The notes below the pieces were generated by a model. The model had not been told where the DNA came from, did no database searches, and saw only the letters and a list, made by a program, of their open reading frames with translations. A DNA stretch of 64,000 bases, from the NCBI GenBank assembly GCA_029706075.1, contig JAINUG010000174.1, positions 1,302,001 through 1,366,000 on the forward strand, read 5' to 3'. Both the position numbers and the translations under genes were made by a program. Shown here one piece after another: positions 47,051-57,896 of the stretch. The number at the start of each line of letters is the position of its first letter. Within the stretch, counting starts at the first letter, position 1. This stretch comes from Aldrovandia affinis (Eukaryota > Chordata > Actinopteri > Notacanthiformes > Halosauridae).

Positions 47051-48268
47051 CAAATGCCCGACAGATTTTTAAAAACTGTTTAAAAATACCTATTGTAAAT
47101 ATACATTTAAAAAAATACATTTTAATATTTCATATTTTGGGGGGGATTTCTCACATTTCACAAATGTTATGGCCACTTGTTTATTTTATTTCTGTAAAGT
47201 TGTCACTAGCGTGTCAGGTGCCCTTTAATAATAGCCTACCTGTGGAAAGACCAATTGACCCAAACAATTATTATTATAACAAAAAGCTGCACATGATGGC
47301 ATTTTTAAAAACAGAGCAATTTAATTTAAATTAGACGAATGTCAAGTTCATTTGGTTCAATGCATTACAATTCACAAAATGAAGTGCAGGGGCAGCCATG
47401 CTTGGGAGTCACGTCAATCACATGAAATGATTGGCGTCGCATCAATGTCAGGTTTTCCCATTGAAATTAACAGAGCCGTTTCAACCAACGATAAGGCAGT
47501 TCTCATCTACACAGTGACAGTTCTGGTGAGTCAACCTCTAATTAGACAGGCCTAATAGAAGCAGATGAGAACTAGAACAAAAAGGGAAAAGAGTAGCATG
47601 TTATGAACATTATTTGCTTTAATTACTTTCTGCAGCTGAAAAAGGGAGTTATAGAATTACATTTAAAGTGTCCTACTTTCTCATTGGCTTCAATAGACAC
47701 AGAAATTGTACTAACACCTACATGCAGATGGCGCTGTAGAGCACCAGGAAGTAAATACGCATCTCCTTGTTTGCTTCAAAGCACAAAATGGGGGAAATTG
47801 TGGTCGCTTGGTCCACGATACAGGTATACTGTCTATGGATAGAACGCTGCTTACAGTTCAAGCCTCATTTTGATTCCATTATGGCTGCCAGTATGGGTAA
47901 GGTCTAGTATCTAGTCCCGACAGACATAATTTCACTTGCTGTTTTGACTTTGGTAATGTTTGTAGTCAAATCAAAATATTGATAGTATTTCCCCCCTTTA
48001 TGTCTCTACATAGAACATAAATGATCATTTTGATACATTTGAAAAGACTGCTTTTATTTCTATGGAACAGTATGTGTCCTACGATTATAAATTCCCATTA
48101 AATTCCCATAAATTCACAAAATTCCCATGGCAAGTTTCCTGCTTAGAAAATTCCCAGAATTTTGCAACCCTATGGGTGACCCAAACAAGCGGGAACTTTA
48201 CACTGCGGAAAATCGTAGAACTGTTCCGGATGGCGGAAACTCCTGTAATCTCTGTCACAAACCAACAC
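47051..48268. other. Unassigned intergenic sequence
   Basis: No element or gene recognised. Confidence 0.4.
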
Positions 48269-48272
48269 TTAA

Positions 48273-48493
48273 CCCATTAAGACCTGGAGTGACGTTTAGG
48301 TCGCATCGATTTTGCGATTAATGAAATGCGCTGTGATTCGCTGAAATAGACGTGGGGGAAATGAAGTGCACGTTGGTGTCGGCTTTTTTTTTTGAAATTT
48401 TTTCCAGAAAACCCTCAGGTTTTAAGAGGTTGTGTAGAATAATTGCTTAGGTTTTAATAGGCGTTTTTAGCAGGCATTTTAGGTCTGAATGGG
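48273..48493. mobile_element. piggyBac-type MITE
   Basis: The left flank and end read TTAA then CCCATTAAGACCTGG. The right end, reverse complemented, reads CCCATTCAGACCTAAAAT, giving 12 of 13 matches over the first 13 bases. TTAA at 48,269-48,272 and TTCA at 48,494-48,497 fit a TTAA target duplication with one mutation. A CCC start and a TTAA site are hallmarks of piggyBac elements. It is 221 bp and non-coding. Confidence 0.7.
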
Positions 48494-48795
48494 TTCAATC
48501 TCAACTTTCTCAACCGCCACCTACAAAGAGTGGAGATGTTCATGGTCAAAACTGGGAAAATAGTAAAATTCCCAAACCTATATGAAAGTCATGGTAGACT
48601 GTCAGTAGCTAACATCATAAAAATGATCCCAGGGCCTACCAGATTCACTGTCAACCATGTCCATGACTTACAATCGGCCTCACCCTGCCTGTGGTTCTCA
48701 GTGGTAAAACGTGCCAGGTGCCAGGCCTGTCCCTTTCATAATGACATCAAGACCAGCACCATATGTGTGAAATACAGAAATTGTATCTGTGAACA

Positions 48796-49107
<312 letters not shown>

Positions 49108-49639
49108 TGTCCATCATATGCAGTGTGACATAAGTAGGTGATACTTTATTACAGGTTGTGATAATCCTTTATAACTGTAAAAGACAGTCAAATGTATTTA
49201 TCTTGTTTAACATGATGGTTATTTACAAGACACGTTTTTTGGGGTAAAATATGTTTGAAAATAAATATTAAAGCAAATACTAATACATCGGTAGCAGCTT
49301 AATAATGCTATAATGACATCTAGAGTCATTTATGACACTATAATTTTAATAATTCTTATGCAATATTATTAATGGTATCAGTAATAATTATGAAATAACA
49401 CAAGTGTTATAATAATGGTTTAACATAAATATGCAATTATTGAAGTAATTGATAAGCTTAAGATTTAAATGATAGAAGGATGGGATTTTTTATACATTCA
49501 ACATTCAAAGAGCTTTCAGACTAAATGCTTTTGTACTTTTTATCAACTTTTTAATAGTTTTTATAAGTATCTATGCTTGCTCTCATAATGCAATTTACAG
49601 TTCCTTGTATTTTGTTGGCCGTTAGCCCTGATCAGTGGC
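49108..49639. other. Unassigned AT-rich sequence
   Basis: The part from 49,260 to 49,440 has many short ATAATG/CATTAT alternations, possibly from a decayed MITE. No ends were found. Confidence 0.35.
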
Positions 49640-49850
49640 GGCATTTGGGTGGTCGGCATGAACTAGCTGTGAAGCATATAAGGGTGTCTCCAGAAAGGGG
49701 GCCGGTGAGTTCCGTCTCGAAGGAGGCAGATCATCGCCGGCCTCTGAAAGTAGCTTGCGGGGGGTGGGGGGGTTAATCAAAATAAATAGAGGGTATAATT
49801 GGCTTCCAAATTGGGGAGAACAATTAGGGAAAAATCTGAAACAATATTTA
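49640..49850 (+). mobile_element. tRNA-derived SINE, 5'-truncated
   Basis: Shares the body phrase 'TCTCGAAGGAGGCAG' and the tail 'ATTGGCTTCCAAATTGGGGA' with the SINE at 4,543-4,910. The tRNA-like head is missing. Confidence 0.65.
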
Positions 49851-51314
49851 TTAGAAAAAATAAATACAATTCTGTAGTTTATTAGGGGCAGGTGATGGAC
49901 ACTAGCCTTTGGCTATAAACACTTCATGCAATGCATCTGATCCTTTTTACACTGTAACAATGCTTTTGCTATGTCACTGACAATAAATAATTACTCTTGA
50001 GTTGATTTACATTGCTGTGGTCAATTTGGCCCTGAATATAATAATGTAATTCAATTTAAACATAATAGGAGGGTTCAAAAGCATCATATACGATACAGTT
50101 CATCTTTCACAGCTCAGTCATTTTCCTGTGCTGTGAATCAGACTGTGTATGGCTCTGAAGTCAAAGCTAGCTCTGAAAGAAATGTGATTTTCCCAGAACA
50201 GCACGTTCCCTCAGGGACAACAAGGGCATTGTAGGACTTCATGAGAGAGGGCTGGCTCACGAGAGAGAGAGAGCACTGTCTCGGGTGCTGCTGTTATTAT
50301 CGGCTCACAACATCTGGACGCTTCGGATTGATGGCATCTTGCAAGTGCCCCTCAGCTCTTCACTGAAACCCTTTTGTGTTTTCATGGAAAATGTGTTGCT
50401 TTTCAGCATCGCTCTTGCATTAGGTCCAGATCCGCAATGCCAGATTCTTGCAGTTGTACTCCTGGTTAGAGGCGTGAAATAACGTGGACGGGTAACAGCA
50501 TATCATGGCTCGCGAGAGGACACAGGTCAGATGAGTTAGATTGTATTAGATTGACTGGAGTTGAACCCATGTGAAAAGCCTTTTCAGAGGCCTTTGAAAT
50601 GATACGTGCGCTTACATTTCCACGCGGATCAAGGTTTCAGGTATTAGGTACAACGCTGGAGGGTGTTCAATAAAAAATGGGCGTGTCTTATAACTCCCAG
50701 CAACACATTCTGTCTCCGATTGTGCACAGGTTTTCTGTCTGTGATGGCTAAATGAAGGATAGAAAAGTGCAGCTATTGCCCTGCTGCAATCAAATGGAGA
50801 AACAGCTGAACCTCAAAATCAGTAATTCTGTGAACTAGCTGATAACAGGTGATTGCATCATGGTGAATTCAATTTAAAGCATTCTAAGCATCGCACTCCC
50901 AGACATACAAAAAATATTGAATATGCATATCAAACCCAATGAGTGCAAGTTTGAAAATTCAGTCCATTACTTTTTCATTTAAAATAGGATTGAAGTGCAA
51001 GAAAATCCCTGTAAGGCTAATTAAATTAGATTTGTACATTGTGCTGAACCATTAAATTACTCATAATTCCCACTAAATTACAGTCATCAATGCACAATTA
51101 AACCCGGCATCCAGTAAATAGAAAACGATTTTATTTGGTTACTTGCAAATCAAATGTAATGGCAGAAACTCCACAAGCAATTAAATGCAACAGTCTTATT
51201 GAATTGTCTGGTTCAAACAAGTTAAATAATTAAGATTGGAGTTGCTGATATGTTCTCTTTGAACTACTACTGTATGCAAAGAGCAAAAAAGAAAATCCCT
51301 TTCAAAGTTTTATT
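49851..51314. other. Unassigned intergenic sequence
   Basis: No gene or element recognised. The T-rich stretch at its right end belongs to the SINE that follows. Confidence 0.4.
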
Positions 51315-51770
51315 ATTAATTACTCTTTTTTTTTTTTCTTCTTTTTTTAATGTTTCAGATTTTTTCCCTGTTTTTCTCACAATTTGGTAGCTAATTACAC
51401 CCTCTATTTGTTTCAGTTTACCCTCCCCCACAAGCCCGCCGCTCATCCTCGGAGTCAAGCCAGTTTTTCCTTACGGGGACGTCTTTCGTGCTTCTTGGCT
51501 TTCCCTCCCCCCTCCCTCTGGGGTGGTCAGCCAATCGCCGCCCCCGGTGAGGCTCTCGGCCAGAGCCGGGCTGGCTCAGCCAGGTTTTGAACCGCGGCCG
51601 CAGTGGCCAACATGCATTCGGGACAAATGCCTTTACCGCTACAGTGGCGTGGCCAGGATTTTCTGCATGTGGTGGCAAAGTGGGCATAATAAGAGCGTAA
51701 TAAGGGGCGGCAAAGTTGGCATAATAAGAGCATAATAAGAGGTGGCACCAGCCGGTGCTGTAGATGTAGA

Positions 51771-51947
51771 TGTAGCGGATGAGCTCTGGTACGTGAGCGT
51801 CCGCTACAGAATGTGTTGTCGATAACAGTGTGATTAATTGCCAGAGTTAAAGATTTGAGTCTTTAGCTCAGCGGGCTAAATCTCTTCCTTGTCGCGTGAA
51901 AATCCCTCGGTTCGAAACTTGCCGCGAGCAGAATCAACTCCGTTACA
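51771..51947 (+). repeat. 5' LTR of the TRIM
   Basis: 177 bp, TGTAGCGG…CCGTTACA. It opens with an inverted repeat (TGTAGCGGAT at 51,771-51,780 against TCCGCTACA ending about 51,808). Box A-like TAGCTCAGCGGG is at 51,864-51,875 and box B-like GGTTCGAAACT at 51,909-51,919, 45 nt apart, as in a tRNA gene. Confidence 0.88.
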
Positions 51948-51948
51948 T

Positions 51949-51966
51949 TGGTGCCGTGACTCGGAT
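51949..51966 (+). other. Primer-binding site, tRNA-His type
   Basis: TGGTGCCGTGACTCGGAT is 18 bases complementary to the 3' end of vertebrate tRNA-His (…AGTCACGGCACCA, from memory of tRNA sequences). It starts one base after the 5' LTR, the normal place for priming minus-strand DNA synthesis. Confidence 0.85.
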
Positions 51967-52016
51967 GCTACGACCGACGGTAATCGGTCGGGCCGCGGTT
52001 GCTGCCGCAGGAGTTT

Positions 52017-52028
52017 AGAGGGGGAGAA
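52017..52028 (+). other. Polypurine tract
   Basis: AGAGGGGGAGAA, twelve purines ending exactly at the 3' LTR, as needed to prime plus-strand DNA synthesis. Confidence 0.85.
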
Positions 52029-52205
52029 TGTAGCGGATGAGCTCCGGTACGTGGAGCATCCGCTACAGAAAGTGAGGTGGATAAGAGTGTGATTAGTTCA
52101 CAGAGTTAGAGACTTGAGTCTTTAGCTCAGTGGGCTAAATCGCTCTCTTGTCGCATTGAGATCCTCGGTTCGAAACTCGCTACGGGCAGAACCAACTCCG
52201 TTACA
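52029..52205 (+). repeat. 3' LTR of the TRIM
   Basis: 177 bp. The opening inverted repeat is better kept than in the 5' LTR: TGTAGCGGAT-GA-GCTCC pairs with GGAGC-ATCCGCTACA (a 15-bp stem with a 2-base bulge). Box A-like TAGCTCAGTGGG at 52,123-52,134 and box B-like GGTTCGAAACT at 52,167-52,177 are 44 nt apart. Confidence 0.88.
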
Positions 52206-52777
52206 TATAGGATGAAATAACATTGGATATGTGATCTCTGCAAAATGAATGGCCAGATAATGACATGTTATTTTATGCCACCAACTAGTTCTATAGTCTG
52301 TCAAACTTGAGAGATTTGGTGACAGTACCGTATAAACACAAATAACTCTGGAATAATGATGAATAAACATGAAGAGCTTGATATGATTCAGTTAGCCTAT
52401 ATGAAATAGCATAGGTGTGTTACAGGCCTCTCAGTTGAGATTTAAAACTCTGCATGACCCTTATAGAATTCATCCAAGTTATAAACTTTATTGAAAATGT
52501 ATCATCCATTTGCACATAAAAAGAATGCACTGAACTAAAAAACTTTTTTATCCTTTTGCAAATAAAAAAATGTGTTCCAGTTCAAAAGAGCTGAATATGG
52601 CAGTTACCATGCTGTCCAGAAAGGCATTTTACAAATTCATCCTCTTTTGCATTCTGGGATTAAATGCTAAATATTGCTAAATTATTCCCACGCAGAGGCA
52701 GAGCTAACTAGGTAGGCGGCTAACTTATTTGTAGCCACTTTAATGCCATGTTCATAATTTTATGTTTACAGCATACC

Positions 52778-52933
52778 CAGTGGCGATTTTAGGGTTTTAA
52801 AACAGGGGGTCCAATGTTCAAAAATCATTTTCTTTTAAATGTTTTTTGACATTGATTAGAAAATTGTAATATTTTCATCCCAACAGTAGGGTGTGCAAAT
52901 GCACCCCCTGCGCCCGCGGTAAAATCACCACTG
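52778..52933. mobile_element. 156-bp hAT MITE inside hAT copy B
   Basis: Ends CAGTGGCGATTTT and AAAATCACCACTG are inverted repeats (12 of 13). Flanking 8-bp direct repeats AGCATACC (52,770-52,777) and AGCATACT (52,934-52,941) match at 7 of 8 positions. Copy A reads AACATACCGATAGCC at the corresponding place (near 1,449) without insertion, which confirms the target. Confidence 0.9.
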
Positions 52934-53539
52934 AGCATACTGATAGCTTTGAATTTGCTTAAATGTGTGATGAGATCAATAAACAGGCTTTGCAAACATC
53001 AGTTGGAATGGTTGCAATACAGCTAGCCAGTTTAGCGTTAGCATTAGTAGAATAAAGGACATGTCTGTCTAGTAGAGTTTGTTAACGTTACATATGTGCA
53101 AAATGTTCCATTGTGAACAACATTATTGTACTCATTTCACAAATAAACGTATATGGTGGCAAATGAAGGCACATCATTTCAGAGCACTTAATTAGCTAAC
53201 CCACCTGTGTGCAAGCAGAAACCCAAGGAGAGTGAACACTCAGAGCTGACCGGGGAACCGTCTGCCTGAGCAAGTCTGAGCAAACAGCATTTTGCGCATA
53301 GAAGTTTTGTCGGATTCCGTGTCCTATTACGATAAAATATATAACCGAAAATACTTTAAATACAATTTGACTAATATTTGAATCAACAACATTGTGAGGC
53401 ACATCGTAGTTTTTTTTTAGCTTGGAGTTGGGGTGGCAAGCGGGTGGCAGAGTTCATTTGAAGGATGGCAGCTGCCACCCCATACCACCCATGTGGCCAC
53501 GCCCCTACCGCTACACCACCCGAGGCCCCATTAATGACT

Positions 53540-56500
53540 ATTTTGACACAAGAAGATTCTGACCCATTCCATGGTGATCATTTAATTTTCTCCCTAGTTA
53601 CTCTATGTACTCAGCCGATAGAGTGCCAATGGTAATAGAGATAATTGGTATTTACGTTAAGGCAAACACATGTGTGAGTGTAGCCGTCTCTGAGGTAGTA
53701 TCAATAGCCGTTGCACACTGCTACAATTAAGACCAATCTACTGATGAGATGAGTATGAAGTGCGGTTTCCACTACACAGGGCTAGTTCAGAATAAACTAG
53801 CAATACACTGTAGCGGTGCTAAATGTGTCCTTTGTTGGGCTGACTTTGAGTGGCGTTAAGCTGTATGAATACAGCTGCACACCACTGACCAACAATGTCA
53901 AAAGGATAGCAAAATTGTTTAATCTCAACAGGAATTGCCCCCCTAAAATAGCACCGGATCTTTCACAGCAGTCTTGACCACATTTTTGTAATAAGCAAAT
54001 GAAACGCTTAGGGCCAGACAGCTCGGTGTCCCAACGTGAAGCCAGCGTAGCGCAGAGGTACGCATTTTTAAACATTCATCTGTTTGAGGAATAAACATTG
54101 CAAGAGACAGCGGCTGGCAAGGAAAAGGTTATCACGTTTTCTTTTATGCGTCTCACATCAACAAAAGTAAGAGGCCTTGTTTCTTCACCTTCCTTTTAGA
54201 AACACTGCAAACAAAACTAATATTATATCTTCGGTTGCTTGGTTCTCTTTCTTCATATGGTGGATTGGCGATGAGTACATCATGTACAACCCTTCCATCT
54301 GGAGCAGCAGAGATAAAACACAAACTCCATGACCTAATTTGTACGATACAACGGCCTTTACCTCACAAACGTACCTACGAGATGGATTCAAATCTCCCAC
54401 ATGAAATGTAACTTGGAATAGCTATTGCATTCAGGGCAGGATTTTAATATCACCCAGGTGTGTCATTATAACAACCATATGTGCTTATGCGTGGGTTATA
54501 GTATATATAGATAGTCTGATCCAAAATATAAAGGTATATATTTAGTTTTGCTTTAACTGAGTGTCCACCCACTATCTTTGCCTTACACAGTTAATGTATA
54601 CCCACTAGTCCCAAAATCTATTTCAGAAGACAAAAAACATTTCTGTAGGTACAGATACAGTAGGTGGTTAAATTAAATACAACTATTATTGGTGAACAGA
54701 CAACATTATTCAGGGAAAATGATTTCATTTTTAGATATTGTTTCAGAGCTGGTTATTTCCACTGAAGAAATCAGGTTGAGTATCTTCATCAAAGACACAA
54801 CAGCATTACCCCAACTGGGAACTAAACCTGTTTGTCAATATAACCATATTCATTTAAAATTGTTTCAAATGTAACTGCCTGCTAACAGCTGAAACAAGCA
54901 CAAATATGTTTACACTAATCTACAATGTGCGTATGAATACATTTTGTATTCATACACACATTGTTCTATCTAAAGGAACAACTTTTCTGTGTATGCTGTG
55001 TTTTTTTTAAAGATCTTGAAAGAGCCTTATACATTTCCATACACTACAAATGTGCGCCAGACAAAATGTGTTCAGTCAAAAGTGGTTGGCATTTTGTTTT
55101 TGGAGAAGGAGGAGAGTGACTATGGCAATGGCACCGCGCAGAGCCCACGGCTGCAGTGTCTTTGCACAAAAACAACATCAAAGCCAGAACAAATAATGAC
55201 ACTTTGCCTTAAGGCCAATAGCCATTATCGTGAAAACCATTTGTCTGCCATTACTGTCTGGCAGGGACCTTTTCAGCCTAAAACTAAAACTACCCTTTTT
55301 CAAATTAAGTCCTCTTTCAGTCATAGAGTTAGAATCCAGACACCCCTCTCAATGAACTACAATAGGATATTTTTATACATGTGTGAGTTTGTGCCCACAT
55401 ATTGACACGTGTGTGTGTGTGTGAGTGTGCGTGTGTGTATAGCAGTTTTTTAGACATGATTTGACCTTCCAGGCTTGACATGGGGGTGGTTCTTATTCCC
55501 CTCTTCCTGATCCTGCGGTTGCAGGTTAGTTACAGTGATGACGAGCCCATGCAGAGAATCAATGGCCATGCCCCAGCCTCCCTCTCAGGGGACTGAATGA
55601 CATAAACGGTGGTTTGAGTGTGTTGATGTAACAGCTGACCCCTGTGATAGGGGACCCCTACTGAGGCTGATGGAATAGGACAACTGGGTCAGCTCCTAAT
55701 GGACTGGGGATATTGGCCTGCTTGGCTCTGTCACTCATGTTTGACAGGTCACAGGCAAGACTAGGTCACCCTGGAAGACCTTCAGAAGGAATGCGATCCC
55801 AAATGCTTTTTACACGGGGACGTGCGTACGCCTGTGCATCTGTGTGTGCAAGTGAGCGTGCGAGCCTGCGTGTGTGCATACATGTATGTATGCTGCAAAT
55901 ATGTCGGATGCTTGTGTATTTTTTTTTCAAAATCCTGCCTGTGCATGTTATCTATGTAACATTCCATAATTGGATCATAAATCACTTTTTGATGAAGCTT
56001 TTGATTCTGAAGTGAATGGATAAGATACTCAAATGTACAGACACCTACCTGCAATTCCAAAACCAGGCTTTCTCACACTGGCTTCATAATCCCAGTCCAC
56101 AGTTGATTGCCTCCATAAACCATTGACTCCTGCCATCCCCTTGACTTGCCAAGTATTTGCTGTCCAAGAAAAATTAGCTTTTGGTGACTTAACCTTGTTA
56201 AGTAAGGATGCAATGTATGCATATATATTATATATACATTTGGTATTCCATGTACTGTAAATTATTCAGACTACATTTCTGCCACTGCAGTCACAGAGAA
56301 GCCTATTGCAGCAGGGGTTTTAAGGTTTCAAAGCAGGGAACAGAGGCCATCTGAGCAGTCTGCAGACATAAATAAAATGCATTAAAACGTATGCATAACA
56401 TTTTAAATTGAATATAAAAAATGGTCAACTCTTCAAATGGGTAGGCAGTGGTGTCATGGCTAACGTGCAACAATTTCGTGCGAATGGTAATTTACTGAAC

Positions 56501-57397
56501 TATGCAGCACATTTAATTTAAGGAGAGCTTGTTTCGCCCACTAAGGGCCTCCGCTGTCCTTTTCTTTCCATATAGGGTCCATGATTACGAGATGGTTGAA
56601 AGCACCATGATTTTCAGTATCAATAGATGGCGTATTTCCCATTTGCAATGCAATTAAAAACTTAACTTTGGGATAGTTTCATACAGAGAGATAAATGAAG
56701 CGGTACCCCTTCGATTATTCTGCTATTTGGAGGATGTCCTCTGAAAAAGCTTCTTCAAAAACTACCAAGGTACGGGGAAACAACCCATAACTCTGGAAGA
56801 AATAGTACAGTAGGTACGACATACGCAAAATGCCGAATGCAGTAGATTACAAGTCTAAACTAATTAGGACAGCACCCTCGTACAGAGCGAATGCCAAAGG
56901 CATAGAAATCACGATTAGGCCGACTGCACATAATTGTGACTGATGGAAAGTAAAAGCTTCAACTCAGTGGGTGATATCTTGGGCCAATCACGTTATTCGA
57001 TTTAAGGAATGAATTGTAATGTCAGACAGTCTTTCTGAGGGCTGAGAATTCTTCGAAGATCGCATAAATTCTGGCTCTGATTAAAAAATGCAGTGGCCAA
57101 GGGGACTGGTGGAAATCAGTCCCTCGTTTGTTTTTCTGAAGACAATAAAATCACCTTACACATCGATATAGCCTACTAAAAACGTAACATATATATTTTA
57201 TATCATATATTTATCAGATTACGTTTATTTGGATATTATTGTATGGTTCCCTTTGGAATAGACACGATATATTTGTTGCTAAAATATACACAGCCCATGC
57301 TACATTTACAGAAACAAAACGCTTCTTTTAAGAACTCCCCTACGCAGCTATTTCAAACAATGTCCATCTCTCGCAGGCGCTTCAGCTTCGAAAACGG
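53540..57397. other. Unassigned sequence upstream of gria3
   Basis: No mobile element was recognised over 3.8 kb next to the gene, apart from short GT-rich text near 55,408-55,440. This repeat-poor block is a natural place for gria3 control regions, but no specific site is claimed. Confidence 0.35.
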
Positions 57398-57414
57398 CCA
57401 ATGGTTATTTAAAA
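57398..57414 (+). promoter_or_regulatory. Candidate gria3 core promoter motifs
   Basis: CCAAT at 57,398-57,402 is followed by a TATA-like TTATTTAAAA at 57,405-57,414. This would place a start of transcription near 57,440 and give a 5' leader of about 380 nt. The two motifs are unusually close together, and AMPA receptor promoters often lack a TATA box, so this is a weak candidate. Confidence 0.25.
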
Positions 57415-57763
57415 TCGCAGTCCACGTGAGAGCAGGGCGCTTATCGATTGCGCCTCAGTGTTGACAAACGAAGCACTTGCGCTTTGCGGTCCCAGTCTAC
57501 CGGAGCCAGGATGCGAAGAGATGCTTCTTTAATTTAACGTCAGATCAAGTTTGATCAATATCCCACCGCTGGCCCAATTGGAAGAGCCGTATTCTCAATC
57601 AGATCTGCTACTCTCTCTACCACCATCTTTGGGACAAATCCCTGCTTTTTTCCAGAGGCAGAAAATTTGCTCTGCAACCCCGCTTGCACCTCAATGAACC
57701 TAATTGGTGCGCTGTGAGAGACCATAAATCTGGAGGATTTCCTTAGCATCCACGGCTGTGTTC

Positions 57764-57799
57764 ATGGTTTCGCCTTATCAGTTTCGTTTTAGGAGTTGA
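57764..57799 (+). CDS. Upstream ORF in the gria3 leader
   Basis: ATG at 57,764 opens 11 codons (MVSPYQFRFRS) and stops at 57,797-57,799, 18 bases before the main start. If the leader extends this far, the short frame could dampen translation of the receptor. Whether it is transcribed and translated is unknown. Confidence 0.35.
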   Translation: MVSPYQFRFRS

Positions 57800-57817
57800 A
57801 TTTAAAGGTCGGAGAAA

Positions 57818-57896
57818 ATGGCACATAGCGTGGTTCTTTTCTTATTGTGGCTTTTTGGTAAAACCCTCGCAGGCTTCCCTAACCAGATAAACATAG
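57818..57896 (+). CDS. gria3: gria3 coding exon 1 (signal peptide and mature N-terminus)
   Basis: The product would be an AMPA-type ionotropic glutamate receptor subunit, a tetrameric cation channel of excitatory synapses. ATG at 57,818 sits in a strong context (GAAAATGG). The 26 whole codons give a hydrophobic leader (residues 1-19, rich in V, L, F and W, ending K-T-L-A-G) followed by FPNQINI, the start of the mature chain. FPN.I.IGG is how GRIA3 begins after its signal peptide; GRIA2 and GRIA4 differ here. The exon ends after the first base of a Gly codon (phase 1) at a good donor, ATAG|GTAAGT. It is short, hence easily missed. Whether it is the a or b fish paralogue cannot be told. Confidence 0.88.

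Larger units (their letters stand above)
51771..52205 (+). mobile_element. TRIM (miniature LTR retrotransposon) with tRNA-like LTRs
   Basis: Two direct repeats of equal length (177 bp) enclose 81 bp. Each starts TGTAGCGGATGAGCTC and ends CTCCGTTACA, giving TG…CA ends. One base after the first repeat lies TGGTGCCGTGACTCGGAT, the complement of the 3' end of vertebrate tRNA-His. AGAGGGGGAGAA directly precedes the second repeat. These are the parts of an LTR retrotransposon (LTR, primer-binding site, polypurine tract, LTR) with no coding room, i.e. a TRIM. By eye the LTRs differ at about 25 positions plus two 1-base gaps (roughly 85% identical), so insertion is old or the LTRs have diverged. Copy A of the host hAT lacks it. 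A clear 4-6-bp target duplication was not found: the left flank is a slipped TGTAGA repeat and the right flank reads TATAGGATG. Confidence 0.88.
51643..53506 (+). mobile_element. Non-autonomous hAT element, copy B, carrying two further insertions
   Basis: The termini AGTGGCGTGGCCA and, reverse complemented from the right, AGGGGCGTGGCCA match at 12 of 13 positions. A perfect 8-bp duplication, ACCGCTAC, lies at 51,635-51,642 and 53,507-53,514. The total is 1,864 bp; without the TRIM (435 bp) and a MITE (156 bp plus 8-bp duplication) about 1.27 kb remains, similar to copy A at 794-1,997. No transposase frame is present in either copy, so it depended on a transposase from elsewhere. Confidence 0.92.
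51325..53529 (-). mobile_element. tRNA-derived SINE split by a hAT element
   Basis: The two parts (51,325-51,642 and 53,515-53,529) join into a 333-bp SINE of the same family as 4,543-4,910. Direct repeats ATTAATTACT (51,315-51,324) and ATTAATGACT (53,530-53,539) match at 9 of 10 positions and flank the rejoined unit. On the minus strand the head begins GGGGCCTCGGGTGG, as in the 27-kb copy, and the B box region GGTTCAAAACC lies near 51,585. The hAT insertion sits within the first 25 bases of the head, at the A box. Confidence 0.88.

Noticed and set aside
51864-52190. Two tRNA genes
   Set aside because: The A and B boxes have tRNA spacing, but the T-arm and acceptor stem do not pair properly, and both copies lie at the same place in the two LTRs of a retroelement.
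51771-52205. Simple tandem or segmental duplication instead of an LTR element
   Set aside because: It would not explain the tRNA-His-type site one base after the first unit and a purine tract ending exactly at the second.
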